Assembly (NCBI GenBank): GCA_028455995.1
Contig: JABELC010000005.1
Coordinates: 2,170,001-2,234,000 of the forward strand
Direction of reading: 5' to 3'
DNA length: 64,000 bases
DNA from: Scleromitrula shiraiana
Taxonomy: Eukaryota; Ascomycota; Leotiomycetes; Helotiales; Sclerotiniaceae
Shown in pieces: positions 23,256-34,790 of the stretch (positions are counted from its first letter, which is position 1; the number at the start of each line of letters is the position of its first letter). The notes beneath the pieces are model-generated. The model did not search any database. It saw only the letters and a program-made list of their open reading frames with translations, and was not told where the DNA came from. Made by a program: the position numbers and the translations under genes.

Positions 23256-26213
23256 TCAAATTAGTTTCAATTCCTGCTTACATTCATTCTCAAAACATTT
23301 CAGCCCTCCATGTTCGGCTCTAGAAAGAAAGGTCCCAACCCTATAATATGTGTTTGGATTTTGCGCTGGGTAGATCAAAAGACCCCACACATCTCTTCTA
23401 TGGTCTTTGTCTATACATAGAGAGCAATCTGTTAATGCGTCGAAGGTTGGATCAGAATCCTGGAAAAACGAATCTTTGTATTCGAATTTGTTTCTCCTTT
23501 CTATTAGCGCTAGTTCTGGTTCTTGGGGTTTGTTCATCGCCCGACATTTTTCACAGGTTTTAGCTTTGAAAATAGGCTTCGAACCTTCCAATCCTTTGTC
23601 GCTATGTTCTGAGCATCTGTATCTTTTTATTTGAGGTAATCGAGGAGCCCAATTCGAGCAACAGCTTGATATCAATAGCAACTTTAATTGTTTCGCCTCT
23701 TCTAGGCTGATCGTAGCATTGGTACTTTCTTTCCAGTAAATCCAATCCGGCCTAATGAATATAATATGTCCCTCTGAAGTTCTACAATACCATGGCTTTT
23801 TTTGATGAGCGACCTGATGTCTAATTGGAAAACTGATGGTTTTTCCTGAAATACGAAGTGCAGCATTTTGTATTCGTCCCAAGGGATTCTTGCCATCTAT
23901 CGATATCGAGGCATTCATAAGCTCGAATTCAGGTTGGAGATGTGATTTCACGCGGCATGTTGAGGCCTTGCGATTGGTGATATTAAAATGAGCAAAGTCT
24001 CGACCGGCCCAACTCCACGATGGTGCAATTTTGATGGCTTTATTATCCAAAAACTTGAGCACGTCATTCAAGCTATCGAGAATGGAAACCCCGTTATAGA
24101 CGTCCCAAAGTAGACCGCAGTGTAGGTCTTGTTTCCACAGACCAGCCAGGTATTCATTGTTAGAGACTTTCTGGAATAGTGCCGCAATTCCCGAAATGCT
24201 AGGGAAAATATCCAACTCATTCGTCCATTGACAAGTTTTCAGTCCTTCGATAACATTATACCAGAGATCTGGGATGTGTCTCCCATAACTCGAGATCAAA
24301 TCCTCGGTTATGGAACCCACATATGGCGGTATTAATTCATCTCGTCGTGTATTGAACCATAATCCCTCAGATTGAGCATTGAAAACATCACCATTTTCTG
24401 ATACAACTATATCATCATGCTCAAAGTGAATCATCGTGGCCCCGAAATAAAGTTTCCTTCTTGATAGCCATCTCTCCTGAAAGATCCACCCTCTATTCGT
24501 CCAAACTGAACCAGCAAGATCGCGGACGACGGGATGCAATGTGCGAAATATGTCTGGGAAAATGCCATTATTAAAGTCATAGCTTCCCAGCATATAACAC
24601 AGGTTATAAAATCCTCCCTCAATACCACTGGCTGGATCTGAGTATGCTATCTTGATCCCAAGACGTTTGGAATTGTTTCTATTGAGGAACGATTCTTCAC
24701 AAGAAGAAGATGCAACACAACAAATACTAATCCACGAATTTCCAAACACCTGGCTCATTTGGTAGCTTTGTTCCTCCCAGTCTCTTTTGTCATCTTGAAA
24801 TATACAGAGGGCATCAATCCAAAGGTATCGAATGTCGAGGGTTCGGCATACAGTGACGGCGTCACGCATGATTGGAGACATAGTAGACATTGGAATCCCA
24901 AGAAGCAATTCATGTTCGGTTTCCTTGGTGAGTTTCAATTGACTTTGGGCTTCTGTTGGTAAGCCCCAACAATAACTCAAAACTGCATACTTAGAAGTAA
25001 TATTTAATCCTAGTTGCCTAGCCCGATTACTTTTGTCCCCAAAGAACGAATGAATAAGTTTTGGAGAATCATTTAAACTGGAACCTAAGTCTAAAAGTCT
25101 CTTCGGAAGAAAAATAGCCGACTCATATTTGGAATCACAAGTTTGTATTATCTGTCGGAGGAAGGAGACGTTGTCTAGGGCCAATGGTGTTTCTTGGGGC
25201 GGTCGAGATATCCCAAATCTTGATACCATACTGACTAGCCAACAAATATTAGAAGTGCTGTTCAACAAAGAATAGCTAGAGCTCGAAGAAAGATTAGAAA
25301 TGCTGTAATAATTCAATACGTACCATCAGTAGATTCAACTACAAAGTCCCAGCTATCTCTGCTTTCTATGGTATTGTGTGACCACAGAGTTATGTTGATA
25401 CACTGCAACTTCTTACCGTGAGATACCCATATTGCTCGAACCCAAATTTGAACAGACTTATTGAGGGGATCATAGTGAACACCCTTGAAATGTTCATCTT
25501 CATTGCTATGAATAGAATGACTCCTGGTCTGTCGATGCACCACTGGCATCTGCGACTCATTTTTTTCGCTGGCCTCTGCGCCAGATATCATGATCTTTCT
25601 AAGAAAATTACAAAACTCGCAGCCATCTTGTGACCTCTTCTTTAGAAGAGGGAAGTCGGGTAATGTATCAGTAACGCACAAGTATGACCACTTGCTTTGC
25701 TTGGCGTACCAGTTATCATCTTCACAGACTACACAAGAGTCTTATCAGATATGTTGATTGGAGATAGTAGAATTGCTCACCGTTTAAGCCCCGACCAATT
25801 CGCTCAAGAACCCAATTACAATACTGGCAAACTGTTGCGCAATCTGGGTTCATATTGACGAGCGTCGGTAGCCTCAAAGATCGAAAGAGACAAGCCTTCA
25901 GTTCCATAATACTAATAAATAGAGATGTTAAGGATTGATGTGTATCACGTCGAAGTAGTCCACTATACTCCCAGTACAGACTAGTTGAATCCTGATACGA
26001 ATGATGTATAAGCTCCGGAAAAATGATGCGTACATTAAGTTTTATAAGTGACCCCATTGCTTCTAGAATTTCAATTGTATCGACTGCAGCATTCTTGTCA
26101 AAGTTGATTCCGGATTGGATGTCAATCAGAAGTGAAGTGGCTTCGGTTTGGAGCTCAATAAGCTGAGATATCTTGTATGGAGGCTTTCCAAACCTAGCAA
26201 AAAGCATGTCCAT
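23256..26213 (-). CDS. HET-domain protein (heterokaryon-incompatibility type)
   Basis: Three exons: 26213-25781, 25728-25324, 25234-23256. They sum to 2817 nt (938 aa). The HET domain starts at about residue 362 with KYAVLSYCWG and continues with MRDAVTVCRTLDIRYLWIDA and LCIFQDD then DWEEQSYQM, which are the conserved HET blocks. HET proteins trigger regulated cell death in non-self recognition between fungal strains. A ~280-residue N-terminal region has two short Cys pairs (CQYC at about 130, CEFC in exon 2) and hydrophobic helices in exon 1. The C-terminal ~300 residues are unassigned but have further Cys pairs (CEKC, CSLC). The gene is intact. The neighbouring broken polyketide relic on the other strand marks this as an accessory, fast-changing region. 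Whether this copy acts in incompatibility cannot be judged from the sequence. Confidence 0.9.
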
Positions 26214-26759
26214 GATGACTGGAGAATTTCGCCTGGCATATGATAGGAAGGTAAATGTGCTCCTAGATGGTAATTAATCATGGATCCTTCAACTTGATAT
26301 CCATTCAGAGAGGTTAATAATTAGTATTTGGACGTGGTAAAAAGGTGTTGCCGATGGGTGATGACTTGTTGCATTGGAACTGCTCAGTTGAGGCTGAATA
26401 CTTATCGATCGAGCTAGTCTATATTCTATAATATGCATGTGTCACATTGCTGACAGTCATGTGATCCTGCCTGATTATACGGTCATACGCTCATAGTGAA
26501 AAGCATGCATTAAGTCTATTGAAACTGTTTTAAGGGGTTATATGTTTAATCATTTTGGTTCAAGGATATCAACTCTAGATGATAGTGGCTGGTAGACGAA
26601 TCCCATGGGATTGGCATTAGGGCCACCGAGATAAATCCAGAAGTACTTGTAGCCCATCCCGCATGAAGACGAGTGTTCACTATCAGACTGTCTTTTAATA
26701 TTTGTGACGAATGCATGAGAATTGCCGCATGTAAGCAAGCTGACTTTTTCTTCTGAAAG
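26214..26759. other. Short region between HET gene and polyketide synthase relic
   Basis: Holds the HET gene promoter. A minus-strand open frame reaching in from 26798 to 26550 ends with a protein-like stretch (GMGYKYFWIYLGGPNANPM), but I cannot connect it to any exon or family. Confidence 0.4.
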
Positions 26760-27480
26760 GCTAATTTTAGAGGAGTCACAGGAGAGCACAATGAACAAGG
26801 CGCCGAGGTCTCAACCGATTTGTACTGCTGTATATGTAGGTTTAGTAGCTTTGCCGAAAGACTGGAATATTGAGCCATCAGTAGTTATCGGACATTCTTC
26901 AGGTGCGTATAGGCTTTGTCGATTTTCATGTGATACCTAATTGGTAAAACAGGGGAAATATGTACGGCCTACGCCTCTAGATTCATAACAAAGGAGGAGG
27001 CTATAGCAATTACGTATTATCGTGGTCTTGTCGTGTCAAAATTGACTATAAGGTGCTCAATGATTGCCGTTGAACTTAGTCATGGAAGAGTTGAGGAGCT
27101 CATCTTGACACACCACTTGAGTGGAAGTCTGCGCGTTCCTTGCATCAATTCACCCAAAAGTATCACGGTTAGCGACGAGTCTGATACCATTGAAATCTTA
27201 TCTTCGATTCTCTAAGAGCATGAAATTTTCGTTCGTAAACTGAAAACGGATGAGAAAGCGTATCATTCTCATTTGATGTGAGAGATTGGGCAGTGTTATG
27301 AAGACCTTCTTGTACCAATACTCCCCAGGAGAAGCTCTGCTGCTTGCACAAAATCAGAAATAAGTATGTTATCCTCGGTGACCTGCGAGATTGCCGAGAA
27401 AGACCTCGTCAAGAAGCCAACAATACTGGCGTATGAATCTTGAGTCTCCGGTACTTTTTTCGGTTCTCGATTTAATTATA
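26760..27480 (+). pseudogene. Polyketide synthase acyltransferase-domain fragment, broken
   Basis: Reads as the middle of an acyltransferase (AT) domain of a highly reducing polyketide synthase. SQPICTAV and DWNIEPSVVIGHSSG (the nucleophilic Ser in GHSSG) are split by an intact-looking intron at 26903-26952 from EICTAYASRFITKEEA. Then follow INSPKSITVS and KAYHSHLM (active-site His), and YWRMNLESPVLFS. Two in-frame stops occur, TAA at 27213-27215 and TGA at 27279-27281; both sit where relatives usually have CAA and CGA, so both fit C-to-T changes. A one-base insertion near 27423 shifts the frame before YWRMN. Nothing of the ketosynthase, dehydratase or other PKS domains is visible on either side. 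It directly abuts an enoyl reductase fragment, so it is the remnant of a deletion. Confidence 0.8.
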
Positions 27481-28164
27481 ATCTGCAAGGCCCAGCCAGC
27501 TAATTTTGAAGCTCCTTCAATAATTGACTTTTCTGGAACTGTCGTCAAAATTGGTTCCGAGGTTAAATCTGATGTTAAGAAGGGTGACAGAATCTGGGGA
27601 TTCGTTCACGGTTGCAATTACACGAATGCCGAAGATGGAGCCTTTGCTGAATATATCGTTGCAAAAGATGGTATATTTGGTAAAGTCCCTGACTTTATGA
27701 GTATGGAAAATGCTGCAACTCTCGGTGTTGCCGTCGGCACCAACGGTCAGGTAATTGATACACTTGCAACCTCGATGCCGAGATAGCTGTCTAAATTGAA
27801 CATAGGGTTTATACCAAACACTCAAGCTCTCACATCCGACGCAGCCTGCGAAAGAACCTTCTCCACTTCTCATCTATGGTGGAAGTACTGCAACTGCTAC
27901 GATTGGAATTCAACTGGCCAAACTGTGAGTGTATTCCTATATCATATAACATTTTGTCCTTGTGGCTAACACATCAACAGATCAGGTTTGCAAGTCATAA
28001 CCACCGCTAGCCCACACAACTTCGAACTAGTCAAGTCTCGTGGGGCCGACGTAGTGTTCGACTACAACGGGCCCGATGTTGGCGAAAAGATCCGCAAATT
28101 TACAGACAACAACTTGAAACACGTCTTTGATACTATCTCCTTGCCGTCATCCGTAGCAATTTGA
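27481..28164 (+). pseudogene. Trans-acting enoyl reductase (zinc-type MDR) fragment
   Basis: The open frame continues from the PKS fragment without a start codon of its own. It then reads DFSGTVVKIGSEVKSDVKKG, GDRIWGFVHG, EDGAFAEYIVAKDG and VPDFMSMENAATLGVAVGT, which match stand-alone enoyl reductases that work with reducing polyketide synthases (LovC-like MDR family). Two introns keep good splice sites (27751-27805 and 27925-27980). The cofactor-binding part is LLIYGGSTATATIGIQLAKL. The frame ends SLPSSVAI and TGA at 28162-28164, far short of the usual ~350 residues. The N-terminal substrate-side part and the C-terminal third are missing. It is the second half of the composite relic and is unlikely to be functional. 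Confidence 0.8.
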
Positions 28165-28787
28165 CGGAATATCTAGAATGTATAAGACGTGGAGATAGCT
28201 GGACTGGAATGAGCAATAAACAGTTAATCAGACGTCTAATTAAATTATAGAATCTCCCCGTACTTAAAGAGAACCCTGCTATTGTAAGGATTCTCAACGC
28301 TACAATACATGTTTATTGGTTGATATTTATAGTAAGAGATGAAGGTTCGAAGTAGATCTGGGAATCTAGAGTAAATTTAAAAGTGGTATGAGATGCTTTC
28401 AACCAAAAACCGAGTGAATGTGCACTTGAAGGAGGGAGAAAAGGAGAGAGTATTATAAATACAGCACTTTTTGTGATAAGCTTGAAAATCTCAGGCCATA
28501 ATCTGAATATCAGCTTTGCTGGTATGCCAAAAGAGATTGAAAAAAAGGTCACAATAATAGAAGAAATTCATTATAACACCATTCAATGTATTGAAATAAA
28601 AAGATGACTATTACAGTATGTAGAAATTGATGATCGTGAGGATGTCAACTTTGACGACGAGATAGAGGGAAGGTCGATAACAACCATGAGGTATGGGGAT
28701 GGCAACGAATAGATTAGTAAAGAATGTATATGAATATAACGACGACTTGAGAATATTAATATGAAATACTACAGCTCAGTAAATATT
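28165..28787. other. Intergenic stretch, nothing recognised
   Basis: About 620 bp between the enoyl reductase relic and the stop of the minus-strand membrane-protein gene. No coding feature, repeat or further polyketide homology was recognised. Confidence 0.4.
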
Positions 28788-30614
28788 CATAAACACCTAA
28801 TCATAACATCCATATCATCCGCATTATCCAATTTCTGTTCTTCTTTATCAACCACCACATCCCTATCCTTTCGCTTCTTTTCATCCACACCCTTATTTCC
28901 CGTTTCCATCACCTCCCTCACATGATCTCTCTCAACTGTAATAACGTTCCTTGGATATGCGATCTCAGCAGCATCTCCGTCTATTTTTTCCTGTCCAGCG
29001 GTTACCGTTGTCGTTATTGTTGCCAGCGCATCACAGGGATAACTATCATGTGCAAATGAAGCGCAATCTCGGTGTTCCGAGTATGGGGAGCGAGGAAGTA
29101 GGCGTCGAGGAGAGGGAGGTATGGTAGGGGATGGGGGATGATTGTGTGCGGATAAACTGTTGGGTAAGAAAGTTGAGGCGTTGTCTTTCGAGGTTATCCA
29201 ATGGATAACGAGGACGCTGAATAGGACTGTATATTCGAGTTGTTAGAATCAGCCAGTGAACAGGCAAAAGTGGAACAAACTATCAACGTTACAGCACATT
29301 AGGCAGATCCAACCCGGCTCTCCCTTGAGAACAATCAACATTGTGATATTCCTGAGAAACTGTCAACATATATCTTGAGAAGTCCCCATTAGAAACTTAC
29401 GCAACGCTTGAGGTAAGGGTACAGCAGCTTCCAATGAAAGTGCGAAGTACAACAGTCCGAGTTTGCGAGTTGCGATTGTGCTTGTAGGAGTAGAGACCTG
29501 CATCACTTAATAGATTGCACGTGGAGATAAATTATTATTTTACCTTGAAGCGGGATGAGGAACAGTGAAGTTAAGTAGACCTATGATTGTCCGAACAGAG
29601 CCTTTTGTACATCAATAAGGAACTTACGTTGACAAGTACATCAAAAGCCTGTACCTTCTGTCAGTCCAGTTCTTCAAGATAATGAAATCGACATGATTGC
29701 TCAGGTTGCACTTACAATGAGGGGAATCATCGCGACTTTCTTCATTCCGATGCGGCATTGACCATTGTGGTAATTGGCAAATCGACTCAAGGGTCCATGT
29801 CAGTTGAGAACCTGGTATGTAGATTCTAATTATAGGACCCACAAAATGAAGTTCAAAGCAATGACCGCGCAATAAGGGACTAGAAAGTAACTGTTAGTTG
29901 CGAAAACCATGTTAAATCAGGATCACAAACTCAGCATTCCGAAAGAATTGAACAAATAGAGGCAGTCTTTCGTGCGTGGTTTTGAAGACCGACGAATGAT
30001 GTACTACACTTCTTGTCAGAATTTCAAGTAGCTGTGGGAAGTATGCAATCTTTCTCACAACTCTTTCGACGAGGAAATAATAGATGAGCTGTGAAGATAT
30101 TAATGTTGAATAAAATATGATGATACAACTTCCTTACAACCTAGGATAGAATTAGTCAAACTCCAAACACATTAAGTAATGATGCCCTCAAGAAGCTCAC
30201 TTTAGTAGTCATGTAGCAAGTCAGACACAGTAAAATGGCACTTTCACACACTTTCTTCGACGAATTAACTCCATAGCCTGCCGAAATCACAGCAGTACCG
30301 AGAACAAACGTAATAGAATCAGAGTATATTAGAATAATCACTATCCCCCAATCATCAGTAGATTCCATGAGCGTCAACCCGGACACTTACACCAGCAGAC
30401 CAGTGGATATCGAGACCAATTATGCACATTCTGAACACGGCGAGCTGTGGAGATCATTCAACAACTTTGAATTCGCAGACTTATTTGTTGGATACTTACT
30501 GAGACATATTGCTAAAACTGCCATCGATATCATCGATAGTATAATGGAGAAAACTACACCAGCTCTCGGCACTTGAGCTGGTGTTTCCACATGTCGCTCC
30601 CATACTATTCTCAT
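28788..30614 (-). CDS. Multipass integral membrane protein, rhodopsin/Pth11-like family of fungi
   Basis: Twelve exons: 30614-30500, 30444-30391, 30340-30201, 30088-30059, 30003-29931, 29879-29843, 29785-29716, 29648-29628, 29580-29544, 29497-29401, 29351-29281, 29227-28788. They sum to 1185 nt (394 aa) without frame break; introns are 46-112 bp. Several hydrophobic segments are visible: GVVFSIILSMISMAVLAICL, SITFVLGTAVISAG, ESAILLCLTCYMTTKLIYYF, YCAVIALNFIFRFA, VNVYLTSLFLIPL and a Cys-rich GEPGWICLMCCNVDILFSV. The spacing LIYYFLVERVYIIRR and NGQCRIGMKKVAMIPLIAFD is typical of an uncharacterised fungal seven-TM family, here with a ~110-residue cytosolic tail rich in charged residues. The role is unknown; a sensory or receptor-like function is only inference. 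The start is the first ATG of the most upstream matching exon. Confidence 0.75.
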
Positions 30615-32671
30615 CGCACTTCGGCTATCCAAATGAACCTTGGATTTGATCGAAGAGATAGAAATACAGTCTGGAATGTATAATGCGCGTGAACACTGAA
30701 TATATGGACTCGATGTGCTACAACTAGTTTTGTATATGTGGTACATTAAAGACACAATGGCGTAGGTTGGCGAAAAGGAAGATTTACCTTGCATTGATTT
30801 GGCGTTTCCGCGGGTATGTTCAACCGAGACGGTAACACTACAAGTGACAAATTGTTGAAAATGTGGTATGGAGATTGTATAGTATGGAGATCAGGGCACA
30901 TGCATTGACAAAGGCATTGTCTCAATGAATCTAGGGATAACATGTGGCATTTCTGAGAAGTGATGAAAGCAAGACGAGGATGAAAAAAAAAAAGATTATT
31001 CATATGAATTGGGGACTTTGTATGCATATAAAACAGAATAAGTAAATACAAGCATCTAGAAATGGAAAGCCTATTATACAATGGCTGACTTCAAGCGGAA
31101 TTGTCGTGCCCATCAACTCCCCGAAAAAAGAACTTGACACTGCCAACACGTGTGTGGCTTGAGTCTTTTAATATACACGTGGAACATGATGGTGTACATG
31201 TGATAGCATAGCACAACATGATTCACCAGGATTTACGAAGTTCAGAAGCTCTTCCAATTCAGCGAGGTAGGGAATGATTGTACCTCATTCAAAGAGTGTT
31301 GAGCAATATGAAGTATGGTTTGTGTGGCATAAATATTGATATTGATATTGCTAATATATGAACTGAAAGAATGAGATAAAACCTGTGGTTTCGACCTACC
31401 TTGCCAGAAATGTTCACAAGGTTGCAAACTTAAGAACAATTCGTAAGCACGAAGCTTTCTTGAATCGATACTCCATAAAAGCAACGATGGCTAGATGTCC
31501 AAATTAGATGGCAATAGCCCGTCTCTCGATCGATCACGCAGTCCATATAATTGTGTTGCGTTATTGTATAGTATCATCGGCCAGGGTGTCTGATGAAGAC
31601 ATAACATCCAGTGCATGGTCGTAGATTTCATAAACCATCCTCTGTCCCAGCATTGGCAATATAAATAGAATTCCTAAGTCTTCAAACACTGTTAGCCTGT
31701 ATACTCTAATAACAAAGCGGTGTAAAGTGTGATTGCAATGGGGATAAATCAGAAGTAGAACGCGTTCTCAGCAATTGCAACTTGTGCATCTGAGTGAGCT
31801 GGGTATAACGTATGAGTTGTTCATCATTTTGGTTGACCTTGCGGGAAGATGGAGGGGAGGTAGAAGCAGATCCTTCCTGAGGAAAACGGAGAAATAAAAA
31901 CGTACCAGTTGCAAGTATCAGACGGCGTAGAAGTGTAGGCTTCGTCGATAATGCTCTCTAGGTAATCATGGAGATGATGCTACCCAATTGCACAAACTAT
32001 GTCCAATTGAGACTCTGAAAGCACGTCTGCCAATGCAAGCAGATCAATTGCATGATAGCTCAAGCCATTTTACTCCAATTTCCTTTCGTAGCAAGAATAT
32101 ACTCATTTTTGGATGGAAGTAGAAAATAATTTTGTGTCGAAGAGAAAGTAAAAAATATCGCAAAAAAAGAAAATTTAAACTCGGCAGCGAAGGTGTGGCT
32201 CGAGAAAAGACTCCACCACGTTTGATTCACTCACCTCGCCTACATCAAAAGAAGATATCACGACCAACAAGATACTCCAGACAGCTCAGAAACTACAAGA
32301 AAAGTTTCCAATCCGAAGAGAAAATTTACGAGTAATTGATGATTCACAACAAAAAGATAGTAAGAACTCAAGAATTGAGAATAAAAATCTTTGATTTGGT
32401 TAAGCCATGTACCTATATACCTAACAGTAATCCAGTATCCTATCTGTTCGCACCATTCCTATACCCAGCTGCAAGTGCAACTTCCGCCTGCATACAACTA
32501 CAAACATCATTATCATAAAGGGGCGTATATCATTCAGTCATTAAATGAGCCTAAGAGAAACTCGTTAGTAAATTTAGCTAGCAAGATAATCATGATTGGA
32601 AGAGGGGTCTAACGTATTAATTTCTCATAACAAACGAAACTCGTCAACATGAAGATTCAAAATTGCATCTT
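30615..32671. other. 2-kb intergenic region, nothing recognised
   Basis: No supported gene. Short open frames (for example 30746-31081 minus, 32132-32335 plus) lack domain motifs and splice partners. The sequence is ordinary AT-rich intergenic DNA with short A runs near 30986 and 32145. Confidence 0.45.
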
Positions 32672-33459
32672 CTAAGCTTCAGGTGCATCAGGCTCGCGCT
32701 TGTATGTTCCGTAGCTGGCATATTTTGCTGGGTATTTCTCGTAGTTGCCGTCTATTTTGTAATCGTGTTAACAATAATTCAGAAAGCAGCTATCAGGCTT
32801 CATGGAAAGTTGCGGCAGCCCTGAAGCGAACACATGATCGGATATTACTTGAACACGACATGGGTCGATCATAGATGTAGAGGATATTGCAAGCCATGAA
32901 ATGAAAAGGGTAGACTTACATTTGCCATATTTTCCATAGTCTACTGGGTCGGCCTCTGGGGCAGCCTTTGCTTCAGGTTCTGGTGCGGCTTCACGAGCCT
33001 TGTTCTTATAGGATCCATCTGGTGGGAGTTATTAGCATGAGATATCCGGGTTTAAACAAGATACCTACAGCTACCATAAGAGCCATAGCCTGTTGGTTTT
33101 GGGCTAGGCTTGACAGAAGTGGGAGTAGGAGCTGGGTAATTCTCATAGTTTCCATCTAGTTTATCATGTTAGTTCTGTACAAGATGGCTCCTGATATACC
33201 AGGTACGAACAGTTTCCGCAATCACCATGTGGATGGGATTGGGGTCAGCATTTCATAGTCATTATCAAATGTTCTAGAGAAGAAATTGATGTTGAAGATG
33301 AAGCCGATGAACTTTAGAGAACTTACAATCACCATAGTTTCCATAGTTTACAGGAGCAGCCTCGGCCTTTGCTTCGGGCTGTGGTTCAGCAACTGGTATA
33401 GCGGTGACACCTGCAGCAGCGAGGGCCAAAAGTAAGATGAAGTCTCTTGCAAAGAACAT
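32672..33459 (-). CDS. Small secreted Tyr/Gly-repeat protein, candidate peptide precursor
   Basis: Four exons: 33459-33327, 33155-33069, 33018-32920, 32751-32672. They sum to 399 nt (132 aa). The protein starts MFFARDFILLLALAAAGVTA, a clear signal peptide. A Pro/Glu/Ala-rich stretch and three modules follow, each with the pattern YG-x-YG-x-YG-x-Y: NYGNYGDYGNYENY, GYGSYGSYGSYKNK and DYGKYGKYGNYEKY. All three introns fall in phase 1 inside the Tyr codon of the third YG of a module, so module and exon boundaries coincide. Acidic, Ala-rich linkers (EPEAKAAPEAD) separate the modules. One dibasic KR lies near the C-terminus (YKREPDAPEA). No Cys is present. It may be a cell-wall-associated secreted protein or a precursor of Tyr-containing peptides. 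The divergent neighbour is a UstYa-family protein. Confidence 0.75.
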
Positions 33460-34790
33460 TTTGAAGATTTGATGTATGAAACTGGTAAAGTAGATAGAAG
33501 TTGTGGTAATTGTGGATAGGTGTGTGAAAGATGAGAAGGAATGATGCGAATGGTCAGTTGTTTTGGGGGAAGGCCAGTAGTCTTATATACATCTGAGTGA
33601 GTACTATCTCGAAATTATGGCAGTATCAAACTTCTTGCATCTTATTACCGATATATGCGATGCAAGCAATCGAAATAATGAGAGATACAATGTACGTATT
33701 GCATTTTGACATGACATCTTGCCGGTCAACAATTTGATGAAAATAGAAATTCTCCACACCCATCAGCCTCCAATCTTTCCCACTTGGGCTAACCCAGTCA
33801 CACCGACTTGGACGATATGCCAACATGAAGGCGTGATGAAGCAAGGAGTACGAGAAAACCCCAATATTCTGTACGTAGTGAAGCATTAGGTTGTTCGCAA
33901 TAACCCACGAAGAATTCGTATCTGCACAGCCACTTGGCCAATGGAGTTTACTGAAGCAGGATCCTGCCGCAACAGTCCCATAAGTTTTGAAGGCTTACCT
34001 GCGGTATCATCTATCCAAAGAGGCGGGGCAACAAGTCAGTGTTGTTTGGATATCTCGTATCAACATGGTATGATCTATGTTCAGGTGATGGGTACGAGAA
34101 TCAATGAAGATTCCATCGTCAAAAGTCTTGTATATTAGAAGCTCCGGCAAAAAGTAAGGAGTTTCCATCCAGTATTAGCAAGAGCATAGGTTGCAAAACT
34201 TAAATCGATAAGAAGGGATTGACGGGATGGATTCCAACGGTGGGGGAAATCTTCTTGTGCATATATTTAGAAACAAAAATGCCAACTCAGTGGGCTGTTG
34301 AGAATAATGTCGATCATCTACCGAGGCGAAGCAATAACCCCACCAATTTTCCCAAGTTTCATTTTTAGCCTCGAGATTTTTACGACAATCTGTCAAAAAC
34401 TTACGATAAGTATTTGTGTACACCATCAAGTCTTGGTACTGCGTCATGGTATTTTCACATCGCAGAATTAACTATGAAGAATGCCACTAATCGAACAACT
34501 AATCAATCGGATGATTGATACTGCAAGGCTTAATCTGAACAACTAAACTACATGAAGTAAGTATGGTACTCATTACTACTGTACATAGTTATACAGTAGT
34601 AGGAAGGCGAAGTCGCTCATCAGGTTGAACGAGTCAAACCTTTTTCAAACCTCATTTCTCTCTTCTTAAACTTTTTGTATTGAATTTCTTTCCATTCTGT
34701 TCGAATTGTAGTCTATATTGAATAGACTTTGAACGAATTTGTGGTTTTCTTCAGCAATTTTTCTCTAGTTGATATTACCCACTACTCATA
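33460..34790. promoter_or_regulatory. Shared upstream region of two divergent genes
   Basis: About 1.33 kb between the start codons of the YG-repeat protein (minus) and the UstYa-like gene (plus), so promoters of both should lie here. A minus-strand open frame at 34447-34175 reads like protein in its first half (NLEAKNETWENWWGYCF), but I could not link it to a gene. No specific binding site is claimed. Confidence 0.45.

Noticed and set aside
26550..26798. Minus-strand open frame with a protein-like end (GMGYKYFWIYLGGPNANPM)
   Set aside because: Overlaps the polyketide relic on the other strand, no splice partner or family found; could be a fragment but cannot be supported.
34175..34447. Minus-strand open frame between the YG-repeat and UstYa genes
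   Set aside because: The start looks protein-like, but it contains no domain, ends in low-complexity sequence, and no exon joins to it. A third gene in the candidate peptide locus would have been attractive but is not supported.
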